Positions 11,291 to 20,645 of a DNA stretch of 64,000 nucleotides are shown piece after piece. Made by a program: the position numbers and the translations under genes. Source of the DNA: Epiperipatus broadwayi (lineage: Eukaryota; Onychophora; Udeonychophora; Euonychophora; Peripatidae); the NCBI GenBank assembly GCA_028023455.1, contig JAQFVV010000023.1, positions 930,001 to 994,000 on the forward strand, written 5' to 3'. Every line of letters begins with the position of its first letter. The first letter of the stretch is position 1. A model generated the notes under the pieces. The model ran no database searches. It worked only from the letters and a program-made list of their open reading frames with translations, and was not told where the DNA came from.

Positions 11291-12315
11291 TTCGGAAGAT
11301 GTAATAGATATAGGAGGTACTTGTTCTTTATTTTATTACTATATAATTCTTGATAAAAATCTTCTACCAATTTCATGATGTCATCTCTCTTTTTAGTAAT
11401 AATTCCATCTTTTTTTCTTATTGCAGATATAAATTTCCTACCAATACCAAAATGTTGTTTAACATTCTTGAGACTTTTATTTTCTTCTACAGCTTTCCTT
11501 GCTATTTCACAGTTATACTTTCTTATATCATTTTCAACTCTTTTCCGTACCATTTTACAAAATTCGAGATATTCAATTATTTTTAATACATCATTTTTAT
11601 ATATCTTCATATTCCTTCTTTTCTTCACAAATTCTTTAGTCTCAGTAGAAATTTTATTAGTCAATTGCTGCTTTTTCCTACCAGCTATCTTTGTTGCAGT
11701 TTTTAAAAGTGTATCAGTTATTTTCATATTAATTTCATTCAAATCTGAATCATGTTCAAAATCTCCTAACACTTGAAACCTATTTGTAAGTTCTAATTTA
11801 AATTCATTAGAATGTTTCTGAAGATTAGGAATATCAACTGTAAATATTGTTTTTCTTAATAATTTTTGTCTCTCTAGTTTTACATTAACACGTAACTTAC
11901 ACCTTACTAATCGATGATCACTTCCTGTGTTAAATTTATTAAGAACATTACAATCTTGAAATATATATTTCCTGTTAGTCAAAATATAATCCAATTCTGC
12001 TGTACCTTCATTTGGATGCTTCCATGTCCATTTCCTTTTAACATTTTTCTCAAAAAATGAATTCATAATATAAAGTTTTTCTTTTTCTGCAAACTCCACA
12101 AGTCTATGTCCTCTCTCATTTCTATTACCATAACCAAAATTACCTACAGCAATTTCATCTTTCATTTGTCTACCAATTCTAGCATTAAAGTCTCCCATAA
12201 CAATTTTAAAATGTTGTTTACTCTGATCAAAAGCCTTTTGTACATCCATATAAAAATCTTCTACTACTTCATCACTATGAGAACTTGTTGGGGCATAAAC
12301 CTGAATTATCTGCAT
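11275..12315 (-). pseudogene. RTE LINE AP endonuclease, main part, and linker
   Basis: 346 codons. Endonuclease motifs are in order: IQVYAPTSSHSDE, MGDFNARIG (catalytic D and N), WTWKHPNEGTAELDYILTNR-like residues, and GSDHRLV (catalytic D and H). A lysine-rich linker leads to the RT domain. The 5' part is separated by a stop near 12338 (VI*LNSRY). This domain nicks target DNA to prime reverse transcription. Confidence 0.92.
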
Positions 12316-12484
12316 TTGGTATCTGCTATTAAGTTATATAACTAATCTTGCCACTCTGTCCGATACACCATCAATCTCCACAATATTGTTCTTCCACTTT
12401 TTATTTATAATGAATCCTACTCCACTTGTATTTCCAATGTGTGCCTTTATAATAGAGTATATTTCCACTTTTTAAATCAATTGT

Positions 12485-12748
12485 TTATTCACCTTTTCTT
12501 CTAACTTCACAAAGTCCAATAATGTCCCATTTAATATAAGACAGTTCTTCTAATTCTTGCAATCTTCCTTCACTTGAAAGTGATCTGCAGTTGTAAGTAC
12601 CTAAATAAAAAGTCATCATCAAATGGCAGCCTAGGTCCACAATCAGGGGATTCTTAGGACCTTCCGCCTTCGGCCACCAACCGTTGCCTTGGTTGGTGAC
12701 TTTACAGCCTCCTGGGAATAAGGGCCATGCTTTATTTTTGTCTGTCAT
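12485..12748 (-). pseudogene. RTE LINE, endonuclease N-terminus
   Basis: 87 codons including LGTYNCRSLSSEGRLQELEE and IIGLCEVRRKGE, the first two AP-endonuclease motifs with the catalytic glutamate in CEVR. The stop after KGE, a frameshift near 12430-12450 and a further stop near 12338 cut it off from the rest. The first 45 residues (MTDKNKAWPLFPGG...) have a match in the 44.5-44.8 kb copy. Confidence 0.85.
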
Positions 12749-12960
12749 AATTGTATATATGTATTGGAAAAATATTTATCATTTACACAAACATTCATTC
12801 TGCCTTATCAGGCACTGAGAAGAAAGATCATGGTGTTTCCTGATCTTAAACTCAGAGGTAAAAAGCCAATAAACTCACCACGCTGGCTAATGCGTGTTGG
12901 TGAGCAGTCCATCCATGTTCGTATACTATATGAATAATCACATAGTAATAACAGCTGCAA

Positions 12961-13576
12961 CGACAAGAACATATAGAAACCACTTCAGTAAGCTGATAAA
13001 CTCTCTGGGTAAAGTTGGTCTCTTCTAAACAGTAGACTGGCCTATTGTCATCTTCAGGGGAGATATAATAACAACTTGGTCTGCAGTAAGCTCCCTTCAG
13101 TCTACACTATCTAATATACATATATACAAGCTATGAACCACATAAAGGCTAGGTCTTGCTTCCATGTGAATCCAAGCTCTACCATAGTAAACTAGTAGCA
13201 GCAACTGGACTTGCACTGCCTTTTCTCCAGTTATATCTTCATAATAACTCTGTATAACTCTAAAACATTTAAAACTCTATAAAAAAACTCCCACAATCTT
13301 TTTCCCAACCTTTATACAATCAAGGTGAAAATTTAACAAACATGGTAATTAAAAGCAAATTTTCTTTATCTTGATTGAAAAAAGTTAATGACTCTTTTCA
13401 ATTTACATAATCAAAAACAACTTTGTAGAATCAAAATATGTTATACAAGCTTCAATTAAAAAAAATGTAATCAAAATAGTGAAATTTTATAATTACCAGT
13501 ATATTTATTGTAACATAAAAGATACGTTTGTTTTAATTTCAAAATCAGAATTAATAAAATATTAATTAGACCTTTT
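12961..13576. other. RTE 5' flank; no gene
   Basis: The first 100-130 bp may still be RTE leader. CCCCTGAAGATGACAATAGG on the minus strand near 13056-13075 resembles ends of other retroelements, but no complete ribozyme core follows. The rest is A/T-rich and non-coding. Confidence 0.5.
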
Positions 13577-13814
13577 TAAATTACAAAGAAATCATGTCAT
13601 GTCACATGACCTAATTTACAAGCTTGTATTACAAATATTATATAATGAGCTTGCTAATAGCTTTTCAGAATATCCCCAACCTTAGACCTGGTCTAAGGTT
13701 GAGGATATTCTGAAAAGCTTGTTAAGAGCTATTTGCAAGCTCATTATATAACCTTTGTAATACAAGCTTGTTAAATTAGGTCATGTGACATATGACTTGA
13801 TTTCTTTGTAATTT
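13577..13814. repeat. Near-perfect palindrome, about 115-bp arms
   Basis: Arms 13577-13688 and 13690-13814 are reverse complements with few mismatches and almost no spacer: centre CTTAGACC-T-GGTCTAAG at 13681-13697. Each arm matches 14055-14120, which lies directly downstream of a hammerhead cleavage site (GGTC/TGAGG). The arms therefore meet within four bases of the equivalent cleavage position. Non-coding. Confidence 0.92.
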
Positions 13815-14009
13815 TATTTTTTGTTATTAAGCCTTTGGTGATTTTATATTGCTAAAGCTATTAATATATGGTATATCTGAACTTGGTTCAGTCCCATATA
13901 GCTAGCTGGATTGGAAGACATGGATGTCTAAAAATTTCAGATTTTCTACTTAATAGTTATCTATTACATGAAGTGCTGGGTTTGACCTGGTGTTTTAAAT
14001 CGCATGCTT

Positions 14010-14075
14010 GAATATCATCCTAGCACCTCACTGAGGAAGCCAGTAACAGAAACCGGTCTGAGGTTGGGGATATTC
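14010..14075 (+). ncRNA. Hammerhead ribozyme-like motif, variant family
   Basis: Stem I: inner ACCTCA/TGAGGT (14025-14030 with 14059-14064) and outer GAATATC/GATATTC (14010-14016 with 14069-14075), both perfect. Core CTGAGGA (14031-14037), GAAA (14049-14052), loopless stem III ACCGGT (14052-14057) and C17 at 14058, giving a GTC triplet. The weak point is stem II (14038-14048), which pairs poorly, so it may be decayed. The strong double stem I makes chance unlikely. Confidence 0.65.
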
Positions 14076-14120
14076 TGAAAAGTTTTTTAAGAACTATTTG
14101 TAAGCTCATTATATAACCTT

Positions 14121-15095
14121 TTTAAATGTTTAATTTATAATTAATTTTTTTTTTTAAATTCAAAATTATTTAATCCTTAACTGTTATTCCAGTGTAATAT
14201 AGAAAATATCTACAAAAAATTATCTATTTCTACTTTTCCTTTCAACTTTATATATATACATGCACACACACTATTATGCTATATGCCATGAGATACAACT
14301 GTCTCATATCCATCCTTCATGGGAAAAAGAAAAAGAGAAATAAATCACCAACCTAACAATATTTTTCGTAATATACATGTATAATTAACACAAAGTTCAT
14401 ACCTCAAACTATGTTCGCATCAATTTTTTTAGACTTGACAGGCTGATAGCTAACAGAATGAAGTAACCTGCATTTCTGAGATAGACAAAGAATTCAGCTA
14501 TTGGACTATAAGTAGTACATAATGTATCATGAACACTACGACTTCTATCTCAATTTAGACATTATAAGCTACCACAGCTCTTGATATGAAATAAAAATGC
14601 AAAAATCTTTGCAAAGCTGTACTCCTTTAAAATTCTTAAGGGCTGGAAAATACAAAACTATGCCTTGATCCTTTTCTTGGAGACTTAGAGGCTGGAATAA
14701 TGGCAAGACTATGTTAATTGCACCATAATAAACAATAAGCAATCAGAAAGTGGGTTGGAGCAATGCCTGAGATAGAACACTCCCTGGAGTTGCATGAAAA
14801 CATAGCATCCTCAAGCCAATGACAAAACCTTCTATCCATAATCTAAACTGAAAGTACCACTAAACAAACTCCAATGGTCAAAAACCCAATCTAATCTCCA
14901 AAATCAAGACTTTCTATATATGAACTCCTGAAGTATTCATTAACCATTATTTTATAACTTATAATCATCAATACTCTTGTCACATATTTCATAGTAATTC
15001 TTTGAAATTAATTCTGCCTATATAACATACTTTTTTCTTTGTCAGATATGGTTATATTTGAGATCAAGTTGAATGGATATTTTGTTGTAATGGCT
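14121..15095. other. No recognisable feature
   Basis: Slightly less A/T-biased than its neighbours but without an ORF, repeat ends or splice-flanked coding segment I can recognise. Confidence 0.55.
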
Positions 15096-15099
15096 ATCA

Positions 15100-15600
15100 G
15101 TACTTGATCATCATCAAGCCCAGAGTTGGATGGCCATTTATAACACTACGGAAAACAGATGCATTAAGCAGGGAGAATCTAAGATTACAAAGTCCCACAA
15201 TTGGGTAGCCATTTGTAACAATACATCACATTAGGGCGGTATTATGAGCTGGGAAACCATCATCATCCCCAGTTAATGACCTAATAAAAATTTAAATATA
15301 AAATTAAATATAAATGAATAAGCCATGAGCCTGAGATCAGCACAGAACTAACTATAAGTTCACTAGCATTACACAAAAGCAATAATCATTCATCACCATG
15401 AATGATCAACAATAAAAATACATCAACAATCAATCTTATGACTGGATTTGAAATGGATCTATTATAAACCAGGCTAATTATTTAGCCCTTGCCAGCTTGA
15501 GATAGATTATTTAACTATTAATTTGGATGCACAATCTTAAGTGCTTATTCATAAGAATATAACTGGGATACTAAAAAATGCCCTGAACACTTTGTACCAT
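15100..15600. repeat. Dispersed repeat F3, copy 2
   Basis: Same orientation as 8300-8795; the best stretch is 15350-15550. Its upstream portion contains GGCCATTTATAACA (15130-15143) and a related AGCCATTTGTAACA (15207-15220), a small internal repeat. Non-coding. Confidence 0.75.
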
Positions 15601-15995
15601 TAAAGTCCCATTTGTAAATTAATTACAAAAAATAGGCATTTAGTTACTACTAGAAAACTTAAGAAAAAAATTACTCTCTCATCATTTGATAATTGGCAAA
15701 CCTTGTGGATGTTCTTTTTAATCATTCCTTTTTTGGGTGGCTGATTTACAATTTAGTATATTTATACATATTTGTATCTTTAATTTTAAACTATAACCAT
15801 CTGTTATATAAGTGGCCAATATTTTCTGAAGATATTAGTGAATGTTGTAATAATGTCCCATATGAATATGTTTATAAGCAAATATGTTTGACACTTATTT
15901 AATATTTTGATATATTCAATCAATAATGAATACATAATAATTTTTAACTTTCATATATAATTGCTATTTTTATGTTGGCAAATGGTACTTTATTA
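15601..15995. other. No recognisable feature
   Basis: A 69-codon ORF at 15693-15902 is hydrophobic only because of the T-rich composition; no family was recognised. Confidence 0.5.
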
Positions 15996-16077
15996 GTCCA
16001 TTGTAAGACATAATAAACACCTACATACTTCCCCATTCTTTTTAAATTCACTTAAATAAAAATATAATAAAAAACAA

Positions 16078-16133
16078 GTGACCCCCAAGATGCATTTCGT
16101 GCTGAACCAGCACTCATCAGTTAGCCCAGGTCA
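16078..16133 (-). ncRNA. Hammerhead ribozyme, family 1, best-preserved copy
   Basis: Minus strand: CTGATGA (16114-16120), perfect 6-bp stem II GTGCTG-GTT-CAGCAC (16099-16113), GAAA (16095-16098), loopless palindromic stem III ATGCAT (16090-16095) and C17 at 16089. Stem I: CTAA/TTGG next to the core, then an internal loop, then GACC/GGTC. Every invariant base of the hammerhead core is present with an AUC cleavage triplet. A three-pair self-complementary stem III is typical of hammerheads in retroelements, which may act as dimers. Activity is inferred. Confidence 0.88.
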
Positions 16134-16370
16134 TTATTTCTCATATATATCTTTATTATATGAAAAGTATTTATCTAGAGTAAATTGTTACATTTTCATT
16201 TACCATTGTTAAACTTCCTCTACTCATAACTTTGACGCCATCCATTTCAGATAAATACAATAATGACTATTACTAATCATTATCGAAACTAGAGGTTATC
16301 GTTAGCAGAGATATAAACTTTAAACCTCAGTTAAAGATTAATATATCTGATTTTTTTTTTATTTTACACA

Positions 16371-16405
16371 GAACTGGTTCGGCACGAAATGTATCTTGGG
16401 GGCCA
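16371..16405 (+). ncRNA. Hammerhead 3' half (5' core missing)
   Basis: Retains the 3' strand of stem II (GGCAC), GAAA, stem III ATGTAT with C17 at 16395 and the stem I strand TTGGGGG, but CTGATGA and the 5' strand of stem II are absent; poly-T and ACACAGAACTGG stand in their place. It cannot cleave alone. It marks the start of the 409-bp monomer. Confidence 0.75.
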
Positions 16406-16761
16406 TTTGTCTTTTATTATATCTTTATTTAAGTGAATTTAAAAAGAATGGGGAAGTATGGAGGTGTTTATTATATCTATAAGATATTGCACACGAGAAA
16501 GAGAAAGGTCAATAACTCCGTGTGTGTAAAACAAATAAAAAATCAGATATATTAATCTTTAACTGAGGTTTAAAGTTTATATCTGTGCTAGAGATAATCT
16601 CTAGTTTTGATAATGATTAGTAATAGTCATTATTGTATTTATCTGAAATGGATGGCGTCAAAGTTGTGAGCGGAGGAAGTTTGACAATGGTAAATGAAAA
16701 TGTAACAATTTACTCTAGATAAATACTTTTCATATAATAAAGATATATATGAGAAATAATG

Positions 16762-16808
16762 ACCTGGGTCAACTGATAAGTGCTGGTTCAGCACGAAATG
16801 CATTATAT
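16762..16808 (+). ncRNA. Hammerhead motif, family 1, core-mutated
   Basis: Perfect stem II GTGCTG-GTT-CAGCAC is read as AGTGCTGGTTCAGCAC, then GAAA and ATGCAT stem III. The core reads CTGATAA (16773-16779), with invariant G8 replaced by A, and the 3' strand of stem I is replaced by the next unit (TATATC). Expected to be inactive. Confidence 0.75.
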
Positions 16809-17050
16809 CTATAAGATATTGCACACGAGAAAGAGAATGGTTAATAACTCCGTGTGTGTAAAATAAATAAAAAATCAGATATATTAATCATTAACTGAGG
16901 TTTAAAGTTTATATCTGTGCTAGAGATAATCTCTAGTTTCAATAATGATTAGTAATAGTCATTATTGTATTTATCTGAAATGGATGGCGACAAAGTGGTG
17001 AGTGGAGGAAGTTTGACAATGGTAAATGAAAATGTAACAATCCATTGTAA

Positions 17051-17930
17051 AACTTATTGTTATTATTTACTAAAATGATTTTCATCCATAAAACTGACAA
17101 AAAAACATAACAAAAGGATCTAGACTTTTTCAGATTTAAAAATGTTCTATTGCATTCATTAACAAACTTAACTCCACACTTGAAAGTCTAGTTAAGCAAA
17201 AGTCTTGATTGACAAGTCTCAGTAAATTAAGGAAATTTTAAATTTTTCATTATTTTTTCTATAGTATCTTATAATAATAACAGATAAGTAAAAAACCTCC
17301 CTTAAAGGAACAATTTATTATATTAAAAGAAAAATGCTAAATATTATACTACACTAACATATTTTATATAAAATATTGAATAGTAGTATAAAAGTTGTAT
17401 AGTGAATGTGAACTTGTAGATGAAAAAAATTGGTGCATGTATTCTAAAACATTGGCTATCCATGCTCTAAATTATGCCTGGCAAGTTATTAATGATGATC
17501 TCTCTAGTTGTCCTGTGTGGATTAGCATAATTAAAAGTAACAAATTTAAACTGAGAGAAAACATTTTTTTTTGGTCAAATTGAACAGACCTGTTATGTCT
17601 CAGAATATCAGTGCTTGAATATATCTTCATCTCCTTAATCAGTGACCACAAAATTTTCTAATATTTGTTATAGAAAATACTTCATTTAAAAAAAAACTGA
17701 AAAATTAGTGCATTGAATTATATCTACTCTTACATTAAATAAGATTTTTCAAATTACTCTCAAATTTTAATATTATTTAATTTTTCTTTAAAATTATATA
17801 CTATTATCATTTCAGAAATTATGGTCAAAACAGTAACAGATAGTGAATTAATAAATGCAACAAGAATAAACCACTTTTAACTGTATTTTTATATATAATT
17901 AATAACTGTAAAATTGTCAGCCATTAACCT
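17051..17930. other. No recognisable feature
   Basis: An open frame of 62 codons (17395-17583, plus) has near-normal amino-acid composition, but no family match and no splice context; I do not call it a gene. Confidence 0.5.
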
Positions 17931-18083
17931 ACTAAAAGATTTCACGTGATCATTTCTTATGCTTGCTCAAGCTGTTAAAACAGGCAAAACTCTCCATGCA
18001 GCAGTGCCACTCAGTGCAAGCCAGAGTAATCAATGGATGCAAGAAGGTTTAGTGCATTAAATCCCTACCTAATGCCTACTCAT

Positions 18084-18136
18084 CCAATATTCTGACTAGT
18101 TTCTAGCTTGTGGCTTTCATCAATGAGGAGCGTTGG
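18084..18136 (-). ncRNA. Hammerhead motif, family 2, C3 mutated
   Basis: Minus strand: TTGATGA (C3 to U) at 18117-18123, stem II AGC-CACAA-GCT, GAAA, loopless stem III ACTAGT (18095-18100) and C17 at 18094. The outer stem I CCAA/TTGG is kept but the inner strand is disrupted (AGAATA). Loss of C3 should abolish cleavage. Confidence 0.65.
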
Positions 18137-18580
18137 AACTGAGAGCACTGCACCTAGATATTAGGATCTAATGAGATCTTAGGATCTAATGCACCCCTCC
18201 AGCAGCTACCTTCTATCTCTACTTAACTACAAACTATGGTCTAAAATTGAAAACACAATATTTTTAATCCAAGCTCATTGACTTACAGTCATATAGATCT
18301 GACCTATACATTTTGGTGTTTTTGGTTCTTTAATAACCATAGCTACCACTATCCCATTAGGCAAGATTGGTATTAAACCACTAAACATTACATGATCACT
18401 ATTTCTGGAGCTTGTTCAAGCTGTTAAAACATGTAAAACTCTCCATACAGTATTGCCACCCAGTGAAAGCCAGAGTAATTAATGGATGCAAGAAGGTTTA
18501 GTGCATAATCCTTATCTAGTGCCTACCCATCCAATATCCCCAGATCTAATATCCTAAGATCTAGGTGCAGTGCTCTCAGA

Positions 18581-18636
18581 TCCAAGGCTCCTTACTGATG
18601 AAAGCCTCAAGCTACAAACTAGTTTGTGGATATTGG
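18581..18636 (+). ncRNA. Hammerhead motif, family 2, G12 mutated
   Basis: CTGATGA at 18595-18601, stem II AGC/GCT, then CAAAC where GAAAC is expected (G12 to C at 18615), followed by ACTAGT and TTTGTGG. The outer stem CCAA/TTGG is intact. Expected inactive. Confidence 0.65.
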
Positions 18637-19028
18637 ATGAACAGGCACTAGATAGGGATTTTATGCACTAAACCTTCTTGCATCCATTGATTACTTTGGT
18701 TTATACTTAGTGACACTACTGCATGAAGAGTTTTACCTGTTTTAATAGCTGGAGCAAGCATAAGAAATGATGGTTGTATGATGTTTAATGGTTTAATACC
18801 AAGCCTGCCTAAAAGGATAGTGATGGCTATGGTTATTAAAGAACCAAAGTCACCAAATGTATGAGTACTGAACTGAATTCAAACCTATATGACTATATAA
18901 GCCAATAAGCTTGGACTGAAAATATGTTTTCCAATTTAAGACTCGTAGTTTTGTAGTTATGTGGAGATAAAAAGTGGTTGCTGGAGGGTTGTATTAGATT
19001 CTTAAATCTGGGTGTAGTGCTCTCAGAT

Positions 19029-19084
19029 CCAAGGTTCTTCACTGATGAAAACCACAAGCTAGAAACTAGTCGGAGGATATTGGA
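19029..19084 (+). ncRNA. Hammerhead ribozyme motif, family 2, intact core
   Basis: CTGATGA (19042-19048), short stem II (AAC/GCT with a mismatch), GAAA (19062-19065), loopless stem III ACTAGT (19065-19070), C17 at 19071. Stem I TTCTTC pairs with GGAGGA with one wobble, plus outer CCAA/TTGG. The invariant core is complete; stem II is marginal. Confidence 0.7.
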
Positions 19085-19205
19085 TGAGTAAGCACTAGAT
19101 AGGGATTTTAGGCACTAAACCTTCTTCCATTCATTAATTACTCTGGCATGCACAGAGTGGCACTATTGTATAAAGAGTTTTGCCTGTTTTTACTACAAGA
19201 TTCTT

Positions 19206-19439
19206 AAAATAAATATATTTTAGTCAAATATTTAAAAAACAAAACTTTTATTCATTACTTCTAATCAATTATGAATACTAATATTTATTGCTTAATTTCA
19301 GCTCTCAATGTTTCAACCATTTAATATAGTTAATTATAATGGTATGATAACATAATTTTAGTACAAATGTAGAAAAAGATGGACATTACATCTTATCAAC
19401 ATACAAGATATGATAATTTAATTTCTGGAATGTTTTTTA
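19206..19439. other. No recognisable feature
   Basis: A/T-rich spacer between the ribozyme array and the mariner remnant. Confidence 0.5.
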
Positions 19440-20645
19440 AAAAAATATGTTTGTGGAATGCACACTAGTGATTACAATTGCCTTCAAAGATCTTCCCTTT
19501 CTATACATTAAAAGATATGCCCATGCCTGGAAATCATTTATGGTTAGATATATTTAAAAATCTATTCCTTCAGCAGTTTTTAATTTCGGAAATAACTAGA
19601 AATCACAAGATGCTAAGGTATTCTCATACTTGGAAATAAAACTGGGAATAATTTCCCATAATATTGTTGAATATCTGCCTCATATTTTGTTGGATATATT
19701 AAAAAATCTGTTTCCTTCAACAATTTTTACTTTCGGAAATAGGTTGAAATCACAAGGTGCTAAGTCAGATGAATAAGTAGAATGATCTAATTAGATAGTT
19801 ATTTTTTTTTTTTTTTTGGCCAGAAAGTCTCTCACTGTGATGAATGATCTGCTTATTGAACTACAATTAAATTATTTTTCTTCAAACAGAATTTTATAAT
19901 CTCTCCAGCACTTCTAAATAGCATTATTGGTTAATTGTTTACCCCTGCTCAATAAATTTTTAGTGGATTATTCCTTGTAGTCAAAAAAAATATAGTATAG
20001 ATTAAATTCTGAGCACAATCTCCATACTTTTTTTTCTAAGGTACAATGAACTTGGAGATTTCCATAGCATGGTGGCTTTTGTTTTAGTTCATATTGAAAG
20101 CATCAAGTTTCATATACACATGCTTATTTGAAGAAAGATCAGTTACAATTTTCAATTGACACTGTTTTTCTTTATCCATTAAGATCTGAAACATAAACTT
20201 TGCAGAAATCTCTTTCTTGCCCAATTCTTCAGTTAAAATTAACTTGATCCACAAATAATCTGCATTTTTAATCTACTAATCTAACATATAATTATCTCTT
20301 AGACTATCACACTTCATACTATTAATATTAACATTAGATTATTGTTATAACTGTCCTCTTCTGAAATCATCCGTTCAGTTAATAATCTAACATTTAATTG
20401 TCATTTAGATTCTATCACATTTTACACTATTAATATCAGATTATTGTTATGGCTGATCTCTTCTAAGATCATTAGTCACATTTTGCTTATCTTTTGAGTT
20501 GTTTATACTACTCAAGCACATTCAATTTTTTCATAGTACAACATCATTATATATCACCTTCAATAGTTATGTTTCTGTAGGCTTTTTCCAGATATCATAG
20601 AAAGTTTGATGTTAATAAACTGCTCGAAATTTTGGCTGCTTATTT
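19440..20645 (-). pseudogene. Decayed mariner-type transposase
   Basis: Minus-strand pieces, in several frames, line up in order with mariner transposases: an N-terminal helix-turn-helix part (INIKL..GKS near 20590-20640), TEELGKKEISAK (about 20225), WKSPSS (about 20060), FDYKGIIH and TINQ (about 19975-19925), CYLEVLERL (about 19900), ITVRDFLAKK (about 19840), and TYSSDLAPCDFNLFPKVK (about 19770-19720) carrying the third catalytic aspartate. Stops and frameshifts are frequent. Two segments are tandemly duplicated: about 105 bp (20270-20470) and the YSSDLAPCDF region (a second LASCDF..LFPKLK near 19570-19620). Termini were not identified. It is a dead cut-and-paste transposase. Confidence 0.85.

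Larger units (their letters stand above)
9782..12960 (-). mobile_element. RTE-clade LINE, nearly full length, inactivated
   Basis: Minus-strand order: 5' UTR (about 12750-12960, shared with the copy at 44.5-44.8 kb), AP endonuclease, reverse transcriptase, C-terminal domain, and a 3' tail of ATC units at 9782-9793. About 3.2 kb is normal for RTE elements. It encodes the enzymes for target-primed reverse transcription, but the frame is broken at several places. The 5' boundary is uncertain and could reach about 13090. Four copies or fragments lie in this window. Confidence 0.92.
15996..17050. repeat. Hammerhead family 1 cluster: inverted pair plus tandem copy
   Basis: A minus-oriented unit (16380 down to 16010) faces a plus-oriented unit (16371-16804), and a second partial plus unit follows at 16805-17044. 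TTATATCTATAAGATATTGC occurs at 16471 and again at 16803, a 332-bp spacing. From the predicted cleavage base of the half-ribozyme at 16395 to that at 16804 is 409 bp, a plausible complete monomer. The outer arms share ATAAACACCTNCATACTTCCCC near 16015-16035 and its complement at 16450-16470. No protein is encoded. Confidence 0.85.
17935..19205. repeat. Hammerhead family 2 array: tandem and inverted monomers
   Basis: AAAACTCTCCATNCAG recurs at about 17987 and 18436, a 449-bp period, so two minus-oriented monomers lie in tandem. After about 18560 the orientation switches and two plus-oriented copies follow (18560-18930 and 18950-19200). Recurring words include GGATGCAAGAAGG, CTCATCCAATAT, GTGCTCTCAGATCCAAGG and TTCTTTAATAACCATAG. 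Four hammerhead cores or remnants sit at equivalent points. A related set is at 48240-48990. No protein is encoded. Confidence 0.85.

Noticed and set aside
13050-13080. CCCCTGAAGATGACAATAGG on the minus strand, like retroelement ribozyme ends
   Set aside because: No GAAA follows at the proper distance and no stem can be drawn.
17395-17583. 62-codon ORF with fairly normal composition
   Set aside because: No recognisable family, no splice sites fitting a host exon, not repeated elsewhere in the window.
19516-19530. GCCCATGCCTGG, identical to the hAT terminus at 60797-60810
   Set aside because: It falls where the mariner transposase C-terminus is expected and has no partner terminus or duplication; probably coincidence.
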